A stretch of 64,000 nt of DNA, taken from contig NZ_PNXQ01000012.1 of the NCBI RefSeq assembly GCF_005217525.1, forward strand, positions 435,926 to 499,925, written 5' to 3'. Origin of the DNA: Paenibacillus terrae (GTDB lineage Bacteria > Bacillota > Bacilli > Paenibacillales > Paenibacillaceae). Position 1 is the first letter of the stretch. Each line of letters starts with the position of its first letter. The position numbers and the translations under genes are program-made. Of this stretch, positions 55,318 to 64,000 are shown in pieces. The notes under the pieces were generated by a model. The model was given only the letters and a program-made list of their open reading frames with translations, searched no databases and was not told where the DNA came from.

Positions 55318-55422
55318 GTTAGTTTCATTGTTAATGCTTTTACAATTTCAAGAAGAGCCTCTTCTCCAGGGAAGGGCTTTATTTTTTAGGAGGCGCATCT
55401 GCGTTCGATCAAGGAAGGAGGA

Positions 55423-56199
55423 ATGAGTGTGATCCCGCCAGAGCATGAAATGCCGCTCATGGAGCATCTAGGCGAGCTACGCCGTAGGATCATTTATGTG
55501 CTGAGTGTATTTGTTCTGGCACTGGCTGGTGGTTTGTTCGCCGCAGGTCCTGTCTATGACTGGCTTATTCGCTCCGGTTCGGCGCAGGCTTTTCAGCTGA
55601 ATGCATTTTCCTTCTGGGACGGAATAGGCATCTACATGAAGATCGCCATGCTGATCGGAATTGCGGTTGCACTGCCGTTTGCATGCTACCAGCTGTGGAA
55701 GTTTGTTAGTCCCGGCTTGCGACCGCAAGAACGGAATGCGACTTTGCGGTATGTGCCTTATGTGTTGCTGCTGTTTGTGATTGGTGCAGCTTTTGCCTAT
55801 TTTATTGTTTTCCCGATGGCGATTCAGTTTACCTCGTCTGTCACCAAAAGCATGGGACTGCATGAAACGTACGGTATTGCTCAATATTTCACCTTCATGT
55901 TTAATATTGTGCTGCCTGTGGCTTTATTGTTTGAACTACCGCTGCTCATCATGTTCCTGACAGGTATTCGGGTACTCACTCCGATGAGGCTTCGCAAATG
56001 GCGGAAAATTTCTTATTTTCTGCTTGTTTTTGTTGCTGTCGTCATAACTCCCCCGGATTTTATCTCCGACTTTCTGGTGGCGATCCCGTTACTGGTACTG
56101 TATGAAGTGAGTGTGTACATGTCGGCAGTGGTATATCGCAGACAGTTGCGCGCTGACGAGGAACGGGAGGCACAATTGCGTATAGCGCCAGAGCGATAA
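55423..56199 (+). CDS. tatC: Twin-arginine translocase subunit TatC
   Basis: 258 aa six-helix membrane protein that recognises Tat signal peptides. EMPLMEHLGELRRRIIYVLS at the N-terminus, FVSPGLRPQERNATLRYVPY, and FELPLLIMFLTGIRVL are family marks. The ATG follows AAGGAAGGAGG. A terminator lies 155 bp downstream, before groESL. Confidence 0.96.
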   Translation: MSVIPPEHEMPLMEHLGELRRRIIYVLSVFVLALAGGLFAAGPVYDWLIRSGSAQAFQLNAFSFWDGIGIYMKIAMLIGIAVALPFACYQLWKFVSPGLRPQERNATLRYVPYVLLLFVIGAAFAYFIVFPMAIQFTSSVTKSMGLHETYGIAQYFTFMFNIVLPVALLFELPLLIMFLTGIRVLTPMRLRKWRKISYFLLVFVAVVITPPDFISDFLVAIPLLVLYEVSVYMSAVVYRRQLRADEEREAQLRIAPER

Positions 56200-56354
56200 T
56201 GGGCAGGAACCCGAATTTCCGTGCAAAACGGTATTTTAGGGTTCTGGAGCTGCATGGCAATTTGCCGAACATGAAGATCAGGAATCAGCAGATCATTAAA
56301 AGCAGCAGCTTGGCTGCCTTGAAAACAGCTCATAAAAGATAGCAGCTTCGTTGC

Positions 56355-56394
56355 ATAAAAATAACCATTAGCCTGAGGTAACGGTTATTTTTAT
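56355..56394 (+). terminator. Strong bidirectional-type terminator after tatC
   Basis: ATAAAAATAACC (56355-56366) and GGTTATTTTTAT (56383-56394) are fully complementary. The remaining 56200-56457 DNA shows no gene. Confidence 0.85.
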
Positions 56395-56457
56395 GACGGA
56401 TGGATATAATCGAGAAGGGCCGTCCATAAAAATTCCCATAAAAAATACATAAGGGAC

Positions 56458-56524
56458 TTGAAATTCAATCTCAAGTTGAGTATCATAAAGTTGGTTGTTA
56501 GCACTGACGAGTGTCGAGTGCTAA
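56458..56524 (+). promoter_or_regulatory. groESL promoter and CIRCE operator (HrcA site)
   Basis: TTGAAA (56458-56463) and TATCAT (56481-56486) are spaced 17 bp. The CIRCE inverted repeat TTAGCACTG-N9-GAGTGCTAA (56498-56524) follows, with one mismatch in the left arm. HrcA repression relieved by heat shock is the established mode for this element. Confidence 0.95.
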
Positions 56525-56584
56525 CACATACAGCATAACAACCGTATAACGGAATAAAACACTTAATAAGGAGGCTATTTTTTC

Positions 56585-56866
56585 ATGATCAAACCTTTGG
56601 GTGAACGCGTATTGGTGGAGGCAATTGAGCAAGAGACAACGACTTCCTTCGGAATCGTACTTCCTGACTCTGCTAAGGAAAAGCCGCAAGAAGGCAAAAT
56701 TATCGCGGTTGGCGCAGGCGCATTGAAAGACGGTGCCCGCATTCCTCTGGAAGTAAAAGAAGGCGACCGTGTAATCTTCTCTAAATACGCTGGAACGGAA
56801 ATCAAATATGAAGGTAAAGAATATTTGATTATGAAAGAAAGCGATATCCACGCGATCATTGGTTAA
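56585..56866 (+). CDS. groES: Co-chaperonin GroES
   Basis: 93 aa lid of the chaperonin chamber. [16 protein letters not shown], the mobile-loop segment [20 protein letters not shown] and [13 protein letters not shown] are typical. It starts behind AAGGAGG and is followed by groEL after 71 bp. Confidence 0.98.
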   Translation: MIKPLGERVLVEAIEQETTTSFGIVLPDSAKEKPQEGKIIAVGAGALKDGARIPLEVKEGDRVIFSKYAGTEIKYEGKEYLIMKESDIHAIIG

Positions 56867-56937
56867 CCGGAATCCGGACAAGACCTGAATATAGGAATCG
56901 AACAAATCATTCATAATCCATGGGAGGTTTATCGTAA

Positions 56938-58566
<1,629 letters not shown>

Positions 58567-58654
58567 TTTTTCAGCCCTTACATTTGTGAAATAGTTTAGG
58601 CTATTTTCGCTCATTGTGAGAACTGGTTACGTGAAAAACTAATTTGTAAAGTAT

Positions 58655-58687
58655 AGACTACTTCCTAAACCAAGGAGGTAGTCTTTT
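58655..58687 (+). terminator. Terminator after groEL
   Basis: AGACTACTTCCT and AGGAGGTAGTCT form a 12-bp stem with one T-G pair, followed by TTT. It contains the AGGAGG that would serve the next small frame. Confidence 0.8.
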
Positions 58688-58689
58688 CT

Positions 58690-58884
58690 ATGTTATTGAA
58701 ATTTGCTTTTCAGGATTTTTTTGATGATACACGTTTCAAAAATACAACGCAGAAGAACATTGAAACTATCAAGCCATGTTTGGTGAGTTTGTGGAGTTTA
58801 TTTGTGATAGGTGGACATTTTGCGATGGAAATTAAAGGATTAGTAAAGGTCATGATTTCTCTCCCTCATGCATTGACTAAATGA
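58690..58884 (+). pseudogene. Truncated tyrosine recombinase (integrase) N-terminal remnant
   Basis: 64 aa. LLKFAFQDFFDDTRFKN, TTQKNIETIKPCLVSLWSLF resembles the SAM-like N-terminal core-binding domain of XerC/D-type integrases (..F..D...KN.S..TI..Y...L..F). The catalytic domain is absent, and the rest (GGHFAMEIKGLVKVMIS) diverges. It may mark a former integration event behind groEL. Function as a protein is unlikely, though its ribosome binding site is intact. Confidence 0.5.
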
Positions 58885-59015
58885 CAAGCAATATGTATGA
58901 TGAGTAAGGCAACATAAAAGCAACTAAAACAACAATGATACTATAGTTAAACAAACAGAACGAAGTGAAAAACATGCGAGGTATCGTACAATTTGAATGT
59001 GAATGAGGGATATGC

Positions 59016-60407
59016 TTGGGAGAGGGTATGATCAGAAAGTCTGGGTTTACTTGGGAGATGAAAGGGTTAGTTATTCCTTCTGTGCTACAAATGCTTGTTG
59101 CTAATTCATTTTCGTTAGTGAATATGCTAATGGTGACCAATCTAGGTGATGGGGCGGTGGCTGTTACTGCTGCTGTGGGCAGAATCAGCTTTATTTTATC
59201 GATGATCCTTACGGCAGTCTACGGGATGACCGCGTACATAACCCAGTACCATGGAAAACAGCAGCATACGCTTATGCGAGCAACATTCGGTTTTATGCTG
59301 TTGACGGGAATTTGCATCAGTCTTTTGTCATTTGTTGTAGTATGGATTTGGAAGGAGCCGATTCTTTCTCTATTTATTAAGGACGATGAGCTACTGCCGC
59401 TTGGTATTCAATATGTCACGATTATGGTTTTTGTTTTTGTAATCAGTGCGATTAGAGATGCTTATGCCCAAGCGCTGGGATCTTTGGGGAAGGTTAAGAT
59501 AACGTTATATGTCGGTTTATGTGCAATGGCGATTAATATTACACTCGACTATGGGCTGATTTACGGGAAGTTGGGTTTACCCAACCTGGGTGTTGCAGGA
59601 GCGGCATGGGGAACGTTGATAGCTTCAGGTACGAGTCTTCTGTTTTTGTTTGTTTTCATTTATTGCAAATCGTATTATTTAAATATTCGATTCCAAGAGC
59701 TGTTCAGTTTACCTCTGATACTACGCAAGCAGGTGGTGAAAACGATAACCCCACTAGTGTTTCATGAAGGAATGTGGTCGATCGGAAATATGCTGTATGC
59801 CGTAGCTTTTGGATCATTAAGCATCGCGGCATTGACTACATTCCAGCTTGCGAATACGCTACAAGGGTATTTTATGATGGGGATTCACGGATTTGCCTAC
59901 GCGGCAAAAGTGATGATCGGACAAAAGCTGGGACAGGACAAGCAGGAGCAAGCGCTGGATTATGCTCGCAGATTTACTCGGATTTCGGTCATTGCGGGTA
60001 TAATCGTTAGTGTTGTCATGATGATGGTTTCGCCGTTTGTGTCCTTTATTTTTCCTTACTTAAGTGAGGAGGTTCACACTTCTTTAGGAAATATCCTTCT
60101 GCTGCAGGCTGTGGCAATGACCGCATTTTTCTTGAATAATGTATGGATTGTCGGTATGTTTAGAGCAGGTGGAGATAATTTGTTTACGATGAGTATGATT
60201 TTAATTACAACATGGGCCATTGCATTACCGGCAGTATTTGTTGGGGCATATGTGCTCCGTCTGTCGCCGGAATGGGTGTATGCATTATTTTTGTGTGAAG
60301 AGATAAGTAAGGCCTTCATAGGGTATAAACGTTATCGCTCCCAGAAATGGATGCGGAATTTGGTTAAGAATGTCCCTGAGACGCCTTCCTCGGCGTTATC
60401 TTTATAA
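59016..60407 (+). CDS. MATE family efflux transporter
   Basis: 463 aa with 12 predicted membrane helices. The conserved GYFMMGIHGFAYAAKVMIGQKLGQ matches the MATE second-half signature, and the N-terminal half has the matching SFSLVNMLMVTNLGDGAVA. The TTG at 59016 has AGGGA 5 bases upstream; ATG 59028 is the alternative. The DeoR regulator follows on the same strand after 60 bp, so both could share a transcript. The substrate is unknown. Confidence 0.9.
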   Translation: MGEGMIRKSGFTWEMKGLVIPSVLQMLVANSFSLVNMLMVTNLGDGAVAVTAAVGRISFILSMILTAVYGMTAYITQYHGKQQHTLMRATFGFMLLTGICISLLSFVVVWIWKEPILSLFIKDDELLPLGIQYVTIMVFVFVISAIRDAYAQALGSLGKVKITLYVGLCAMAINITLDYGLIYGKLGLPNLGVAGAAWGTLIASGTSLLFLFVFIYCKSYYLNIRFQELFSLPLILRKQVVKTITPLVFHEGMWSIGNMLYAVAFGSLSIAALTTFQLANTLQGYFMMGIHGFAYAAKVMIGQKLGQDKQEQALDYARRFTRISVIAGIIVSVVMMMVSPFVSFIFPYLSEEVHTSLGNILLLQAVAMTAFFLNNVWIVGMFRAGGDNLFTMSMILITTWAIALPAVFVGAYVLRLSPEWVYALFLCEEISKAFIGYKRYRSQKWMRNLVKNVPETPSSALSL

Positions 60408-60467
60408 TGTCCAAGTGAGTGTCTAAATGCGTGGGAATAGTAGCTAGGAAGAATAGGAGGATTTGCA

Positions 60468-61262
60468 ATGTCTCTCGCGGGTGAAGAAAGAAAGCTAAGT
60501 ATTATGAACATGCTAAACGAGCATGGGAAGGTCATTGCGGGCGACCTGGCACGCATGTTCGAGGTTACAACAGAAACGATTCGTAGAGATTTGGATGAGC
60601 TGGAGAAGGAGAATAAGCTCAAGAAAGTATATGGCGGTGCGATCAAGCTGAAGGTAGAGGTAGAGCCAGCATTGTTTGAAAGAGCCTGTATTAACCAAGA
60701 GGCGAAGGAGAAAATTGGATATCTTGCTTTTACACTAATTGATGATCATGACGTTATCTTTATAGATGAAGGCACGACACCGCTTCAGATTATCCCGTAT
60801 CTATCTCAGAAGCAGCAGGTTACCGTTCTAACGAGCTCAATCTCTGCCATGATGTCCTTGATCGAGCTCAAGAAACGAGAGCAATTCGATGGCCGAATTA
60901 TTATGCTTGGCGGCGAAGTGAGTGTGAAGCATCTCCGTGTATCAGGTGCTATTGCAGAAGCAAATATGTCGGATTTTTTTGTGAATAAGGCATTTGTAAC
61001 TGTAGATGCCTTATCGATGGAGCATGGATTTACAAGCTATGACTATGAAAAAGCAACGTTAACTCGCAAATGGATTCAGCAGTCGGAAACGTCTATTGTT
61101 CTGGCGGATTCATCAAAATGGTACAAACGATCGATGGTTAAGATATGCGACTTCGAGAATGTCGATGTGGTTATTTCGGAACTGGAGCCTCCATCAGAAT
61201 GGAAGGCCCGACTGGAAGACTCCAATACAAAATGGATGATGCCGAGTGAATCATATACGTGA
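60468..61262 (+). CDS. DeoR family transcriptional regulator
   Basis: 264 aa. The N-terminal winged HTH is ERKLSIMNMLNEHGKVIAGD with TTETIRRDLDELEKENKLKKVYGGA. The C-terminal DeoR effector domain has IDEGTTPLQIIPYL, GGEVSVKHLRVSG and VLADSSKW. The effector is generally a sugar phosphate. It likely controls the PHP/phnW operon that begins behind the strong terminator downstream, or the MATE gene. Confidence 0.92.
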   Translation: MSLAGEERKLSIMNMLNEHGKVIAGDLARMFEVTTETIRRDLDELEKENKLKKVYGGAIKLKVEVEPALFERACINQEAKEKIGYLAFTLIDDHDVIFIDEGTTPLQIIPYLSQKQQVTVLTSSISAMMSLIELKKREQFDGRIIMLGGEVSVKHLRVSGAIAEANMSDFFVNKAFVTVDALSMEHGFTSYDYEKATLTRKWIQQSETSIVLADSSKWYKRSMVKICDFENVDVVISELEPPSEWKARLEDSNTKWMMPSESYT

Positions 61263-61280
61263 GGCTTGATTCAGGCGTAA

Positions 61281-61321
61281 AGCTAGTAGAGAAGAAATTC
61301 CTTCTCTACTAGCTTTTTTTT
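61281..61321 (+). terminator. Strong terminator after the DeoR gene
   Basis: AGCTAGTAGAGAAG and CTTCTCTACTAGCT form a perfect 14-bp stem, followed by TTTTTTT. Confidence 0.95.
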
Positions 61322-61528
61322 TGTTGTTTGTTGTTGTGTTAAATTTGTAATCTCTATGTTAAATATTTGGGATCGCATTGTATTGATTGTTTTTTAGCAG
61401 TAGAATAATAAAAACAACATAAATAAAAATAAAAGCAATAAAAAGCATTTTTTTTATTGATGTTCATGATTTTGTGCTTCAGCAGGTTCCTAAGTAAACG
61501 GATGACTACAATAACAGGAGTGGTGACG

Positions 61529-62509
61529 ATGAGAGACGCAGTGTATTTAGATAAAAGCAAACGAAAGTACAAAGGAAATTTGCACTTACACACGGCATGG
61601 TCAGATGGATCGCAAGAGGCGCTGGATGTTGTCGCTGCGTTCAAGGATAAGGGCTACGACTTTATCAGTATAACGGATCATGATGTATTCGTTCGTACGG
61701 CTGAATATGATACGGATTCTTTCATCGTGCTGCCAGGCATGGAAAGAGGAGGTTTGAATCACGTGCCGGATAAAGACTCTGGCTACCACTTTGGAGTGCT
61801 GGGTGATCCGACAATAGAGTCGGAGAAGGAACAATTTCATCATTTGCAATCGTTTGAGATTCCCATTCCTTGGGAGGGATCACAATCTCCGCAGAAGCTA
61901 ATTGATGAAATGAAGGCTCATGGAAATCTCGTCATTTTCAATCACCCGGAATGGCATTTGACACGTTTCGAGGATATGGTTCAGTACGATGGATTTTTTG
62001 CGATTGAAATATACAATCATGCCACGGAATGGACGCCAAGTTCGTCTTATGGGGCGGCCTACTGGGATCATGCGCTTCAAAATGGCAAGCGTGTGTTTGG
62101 GATCGCTGCTGATGACTCGCACAATCATGACCCAAGCAGCAAAATTGCTGAGTATGGGGGCGGCTGGGTTTCTGTCGAGGCGGAGGAGCTTTCGCAGCAA
62201 GGGATTATAGATGCACTAAAGAAGGGAAAGTTTTATTCCAGTTCTGGACCTGAGATCCTGGATTATCGTGTGGAGGATGGGTTCGTCAACGTCGAGTGTT
62301 CGCCCTGCCAATATATTATGTTTAAAGCATTTCCACAACGCGGGCCGTTCCTCGTGCAATACGAGACAGGTGAGCTGATGACCTCTGGAAGCATGATGAT
62401 TCAGAAGGACATGCAATATATTCGGGTCGAATGTGTGGACGAGAAGGGCAGAGTGGCATGGTCTAATCCGATCTTTGTGGGAGATTTGGCGGAGGAGGAA
62501 CAACAATGA
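61529..62509 (+). CDS. PHP-domain metallohydrolase (CehA/McbA type), first of a tandem pair
   Basis: 326 aa. Metal-binding motifs are NLHLHTAWSDG, ISITDHDVF, LVIFNHPEWH and ADDSHNHDPS. The C-terminal domain (about 235-326) is beta-rich and closes with YIRVECVDEKGRVAWSNPIF. The family hydrolyses phosphoesters or related bonds. ATG 61529 follows AGGAGTGGTGACG; the frame upstream is ignored. A likely SigA promoter lies at 61383-61411 (TTGATT, 17 bp, TAATAA). The gene overlaps the next one by ATGA. Confidence 0.88.
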   Translation: MRDAVYLDKSKRKYKGNLHLHTAWSDGSQEALDVVAAFKDKGYDFISITDHDVFVRTAEYDTDSFIVLPGMERGGLNHVPDKDSGYHFGVLGDPTIESEKEQFHHLQSFEIPIPWEGSQSPQKLIDEMKAHGNLVIFNHPEWHLTRFEDMVQYDGFFAIEIYNHATEWTPSSSYGAAYWDHALQNGKRVFGIAADDSHNHDPSSKIAEYGGGWVSVEAEELSQQGIIDALKKGKFYSSSGPEILDYRVEDGFVNVECSPCQYIMFKAFPQRGPFLVQYETGELMTSGSMMIQKDMQYIRVECVDEKGRVAWSNPIFVGDLAEEEQQ

Positions 62510-63465
62510 GAGATGCTGTTCTTTTGGATGCTGTCTGTCAAAAGTATAAAGGAAACATTCATGCACACTCTGTTCGCAGTGATGGCGAGTATACCGTAGA
62601 GCAAATGATAGAAGCCTATCGCTCTAAGGGCTATGATTTTATGTGCTTGAGTGACCATGAGATCTATTTTCATAGCGATGCGTATGACACGGAAACGTTT
62701 ATTATGCTGGACGGCTATGAAATGGCTTGCGAGATGGAACGTAATACGACCGGTCAGCAGTATCATCTGCATGGACTTTTGGATCGCTCATTGTTGGCAG
62801 AGAAGCCTTTTCAGCATGATGAGGAACATGCAAAGCCGGATTATGAGAGCTTGGATACCATTCAGCAATTGATTGATGAAATGAAGAGCAAAGGAAATCT
62901 TGTCATTATGAATCATCCCGAATGGTCTAAAAATCGGGAAGAGGATTTGCTTAAACTTGAGGGCTATGCAGCGATCGAAATCTATAATCACCAATCCGAA
63001 ATCCAAGAGGCGGTAGGTTATGGTGTATCCTACTGGGACTATGTACTCAAGCGAGGCAAGCAGGTAAACGCAATCGCCTCAGATGATGCTCACGGGGGGC
63101 CGACTGATATGGTGGTATCGGAATTTTATGGAGGTTGGATAGCTGTAGAGACCGATCAATTAGAGCAGCAGGCGATTATCGAGGCCATAAAAGCAGGTCA
63201 TTATTATAGCTCCAATGGTCCCATGATCCATGATCTTCGCATTGAGAACGACAGGTTTAAAGTCAAGTGCTCTCCTGTACGAAGCATTCGTTTTATTACT
63301 TTCCCGGACAATGGCTTGGCTGAAATGGATCCGACGGGCCAATGCATCACCGAAGCCGAATATTTCATTCAAAATAATGAGCAATATGTACGAGTGGAAT
63401 GTGTAGATGCTTCGGGCAGAGTAGCGTGGAGCAATCCGATCTATCCCAAGTCTGAATTGCAATGA
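62506..63465 (+). CDS. PHP-domain metallohydrolase (CehA/McbA type), second of a tandem pair
   Basis: 319 aa paralogue of the preceding protein: NIHAHSVRSDGEYTVEQM, MCLSDHEIYF, LVIMNHPEWS and ASDDAHGG carry the metal ligands, and YVRVECVDASGRVAWSNPIY repeats the C-terminal end. The two differ enough to suggest different substrates or a heteromeric enzyme. Coupling to the first gene is by ATGA overlap. phnW follows after 11 bp with its own ribosome binding site. Confidence 0.88.
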   Translation: MRDAVLLDAVCQKYKGNIHAHSVRSDGEYTVEQMIEAYRSKGYDFMCLSDHEIYFHSDAYDTETFIMLDGYEMACEMERNTTGQQYHLHGLLDRSLLAEKPFQHDEEHAKPDYESLDTIQQLIDEMKSKGNLVIMNHPEWSKNREEDLLKLEGYAAIEIYNHQSEIQEAVGYGVSYWDYVLKRGKQVNAIASDDAHGGPTDMVVSEFYGGWIAVETDQLEQQAIIEAIKAGHYYSSNGPMIHDLRIENDRFKVKCSPVRSIRFITFPDNGLAEMDPTGQCITEAEYFIQNNEQYVRVECVDASGRVAWSNPIYPKSELQ

Positions 63466-63476
63466 TTGGAGGAGCT

Positions 63477-64000
63477 ATGAGTAACCCATATTTATTATTA
63501 ACACCGGGTCCTTTATCGACAACGTCAACGGTCAAAGAGGCGATGCTAAAGGATTGGTGCACTTGGGATCATGAGTATAAGGCGATTGTCGAGCAGATTC
63601 GTCTGCAACTATTAGAGGTTGGCCGCACTTCTAACGAGCACTATGCCGCTCTGTTCATGCAGGGCAGTGGCACCTTCGGTATTGAAGCGACGCTTGGATC
63701 TGTCATTCCGAGTGAAGGCAAGCTGTTAATTTTGCAAAATGGCGCGTATGGGAAGCGCATCGAGGAAATCGCAAAGGTGCTCAAAGTTCACCATCTATCT
63801 CTTGTATTTGAAGCTAATACGCAGGTAGATCCACAAGCAGTGGAGAGGAAACTGGTTGAGGATGAAGCTATTACACATGTGGCCATGGTCCATTGTGAGA
63901 CGACAACAGGCATTCTGAATCCGCTTGAGGCGGTGATGGGCGTAATTAAGCGAAATAATCGAATAGCAATAATTGATGCCATGAGCAGCTTTGGTGGCAT
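63477..64000 (+). CDS. phnW: 2-aminoethylphosphonate-pyruvate transaminase, 3' end cut by window
   Basis: First 174 codons of a class V aminotransferase. MSNPYLLLTPGPLSTTSTVK, MLKDWCTWDHEY, MQGSGTFGIEATLGSV and IAIIDAMSSFGG are close to PhnW, which turns 2-aminoethylphosphonate and pyruvate into phosphonoacetaldehyde and alanine. The ATG follows TTGGAGGAGC. The PLP-binding Lys lies beyond the window. Neighbouring PHP enzymes could release 2-aminoethylphosphonate from an ester; this is inference. Confidence 0.9.
   Translation, partial: MSNPYLLLTPGPLSTTSTVKEAMLKDWCTWDHEYKAIVEQIRLQLLEVGRTSNEHYAALFMQGSGTFGIEATLGSVIPSEGKLLILQNGAYGKRIEEIAKVLKVHHLSLVFEANTQVDPQAVERKLVEDEAITHVAMVHCETTTGILNPLEAVMGVIKRNNRIAIIDAMSSFGG

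Overview
The window looks like chromosomal DNA of an endospore-forming Paenibacillus of the P. polymyxa group. The reasons are a fucose, mannose and glucuronate type exopolysaccharide (EPS) cluster, a paeninodin-type lasso peptide cluster, spore genes (an H-type SASP and a Spo0E-like phosphatase), a CIRCE-controlled groESL operon, strong AGGAGG ribosome binding sites and frequent GTG/TTG starts. The species assignment is inference. No rRNA, tRNA, complete insertion sequence or CRISPR array was seen.

Layout. 1-19993 is the distal part of an EPS locus: manC (cut by the window edge), two secreted or anchored glycoside hydrolases behind a c-di-GMP-I riboswitch, an XRE repressor, a Wzz/BY-kinase-like pair, a phosphoglycosyl transferase, fcl and gmd (GDP-fucose), a Wzx flippase, four glycosyltransferase-like genes, ugd and an LCP attachment enzyme. 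A 678-bp gap in this locus holds two hairpin-type repeats. 20127-28011 is housekeeping and membrane biology: an ABC-2 transporter, an AI-2E-type membrane protein, an M23 peptidase plus bactofilin, cardiolipin synthase and a YitT protein. 28066-38521 has the two NHEJ genes (stand-alone LigD polymerase, Ku) flanking a complete lasso peptide operon. That operon runs sulfotransferase, cyclase, 42-aa precursor, internal terminator, HPr-kinase-like kinase, RRE protein, protease fused to a nucleotidyltransferase, exporter. 38741-47141 is accessory: RidA, sspH, an acetone-forming operon (thiolase, acetoacetate decarboxylase, CoA transferase A/B), a PfpI protein, a small XRE module, gene remnants, a lipoprotein, a Spo0E-like protein and an isochorismatase-like hydrolase. 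47276-58566 is conserved core: tsaE-tsaB-rimI-tsaD, a DnaA-box cluster, an ABC-F ATPase, 5-formyl-THF cyclo-ligase, moaC-mog, tatA-tatC and groES-groEL. 58690-64000 has an integrase remnant, a MATE exporter, a DeoR regulator, two tandem PHP metallohydrolases and the start of phnW.

The most interesting signals are regulatory. An almost identical promoter with two GATAC-N5-GTATC palindromes sits in front of the EPS Wzz/kinase operon (6373-6426) and the lasso peptide operon (29099-29150). The XRE repressor gene lies divergently beside the first copy, so I infer that one repressor coordinates capsule and lasso peptide production. The GH26 mannanase-like gene appears to be controlled at translation by a c-di-GMP riboswitch whose P1 stem would mask the Shine-Dalgarno sequence. 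The lasso peptide may carry an unusual set of modifications (phosphoryl, sulfuryl, nucleotidyl), because all three kinds of transferase are encoded in the operon.
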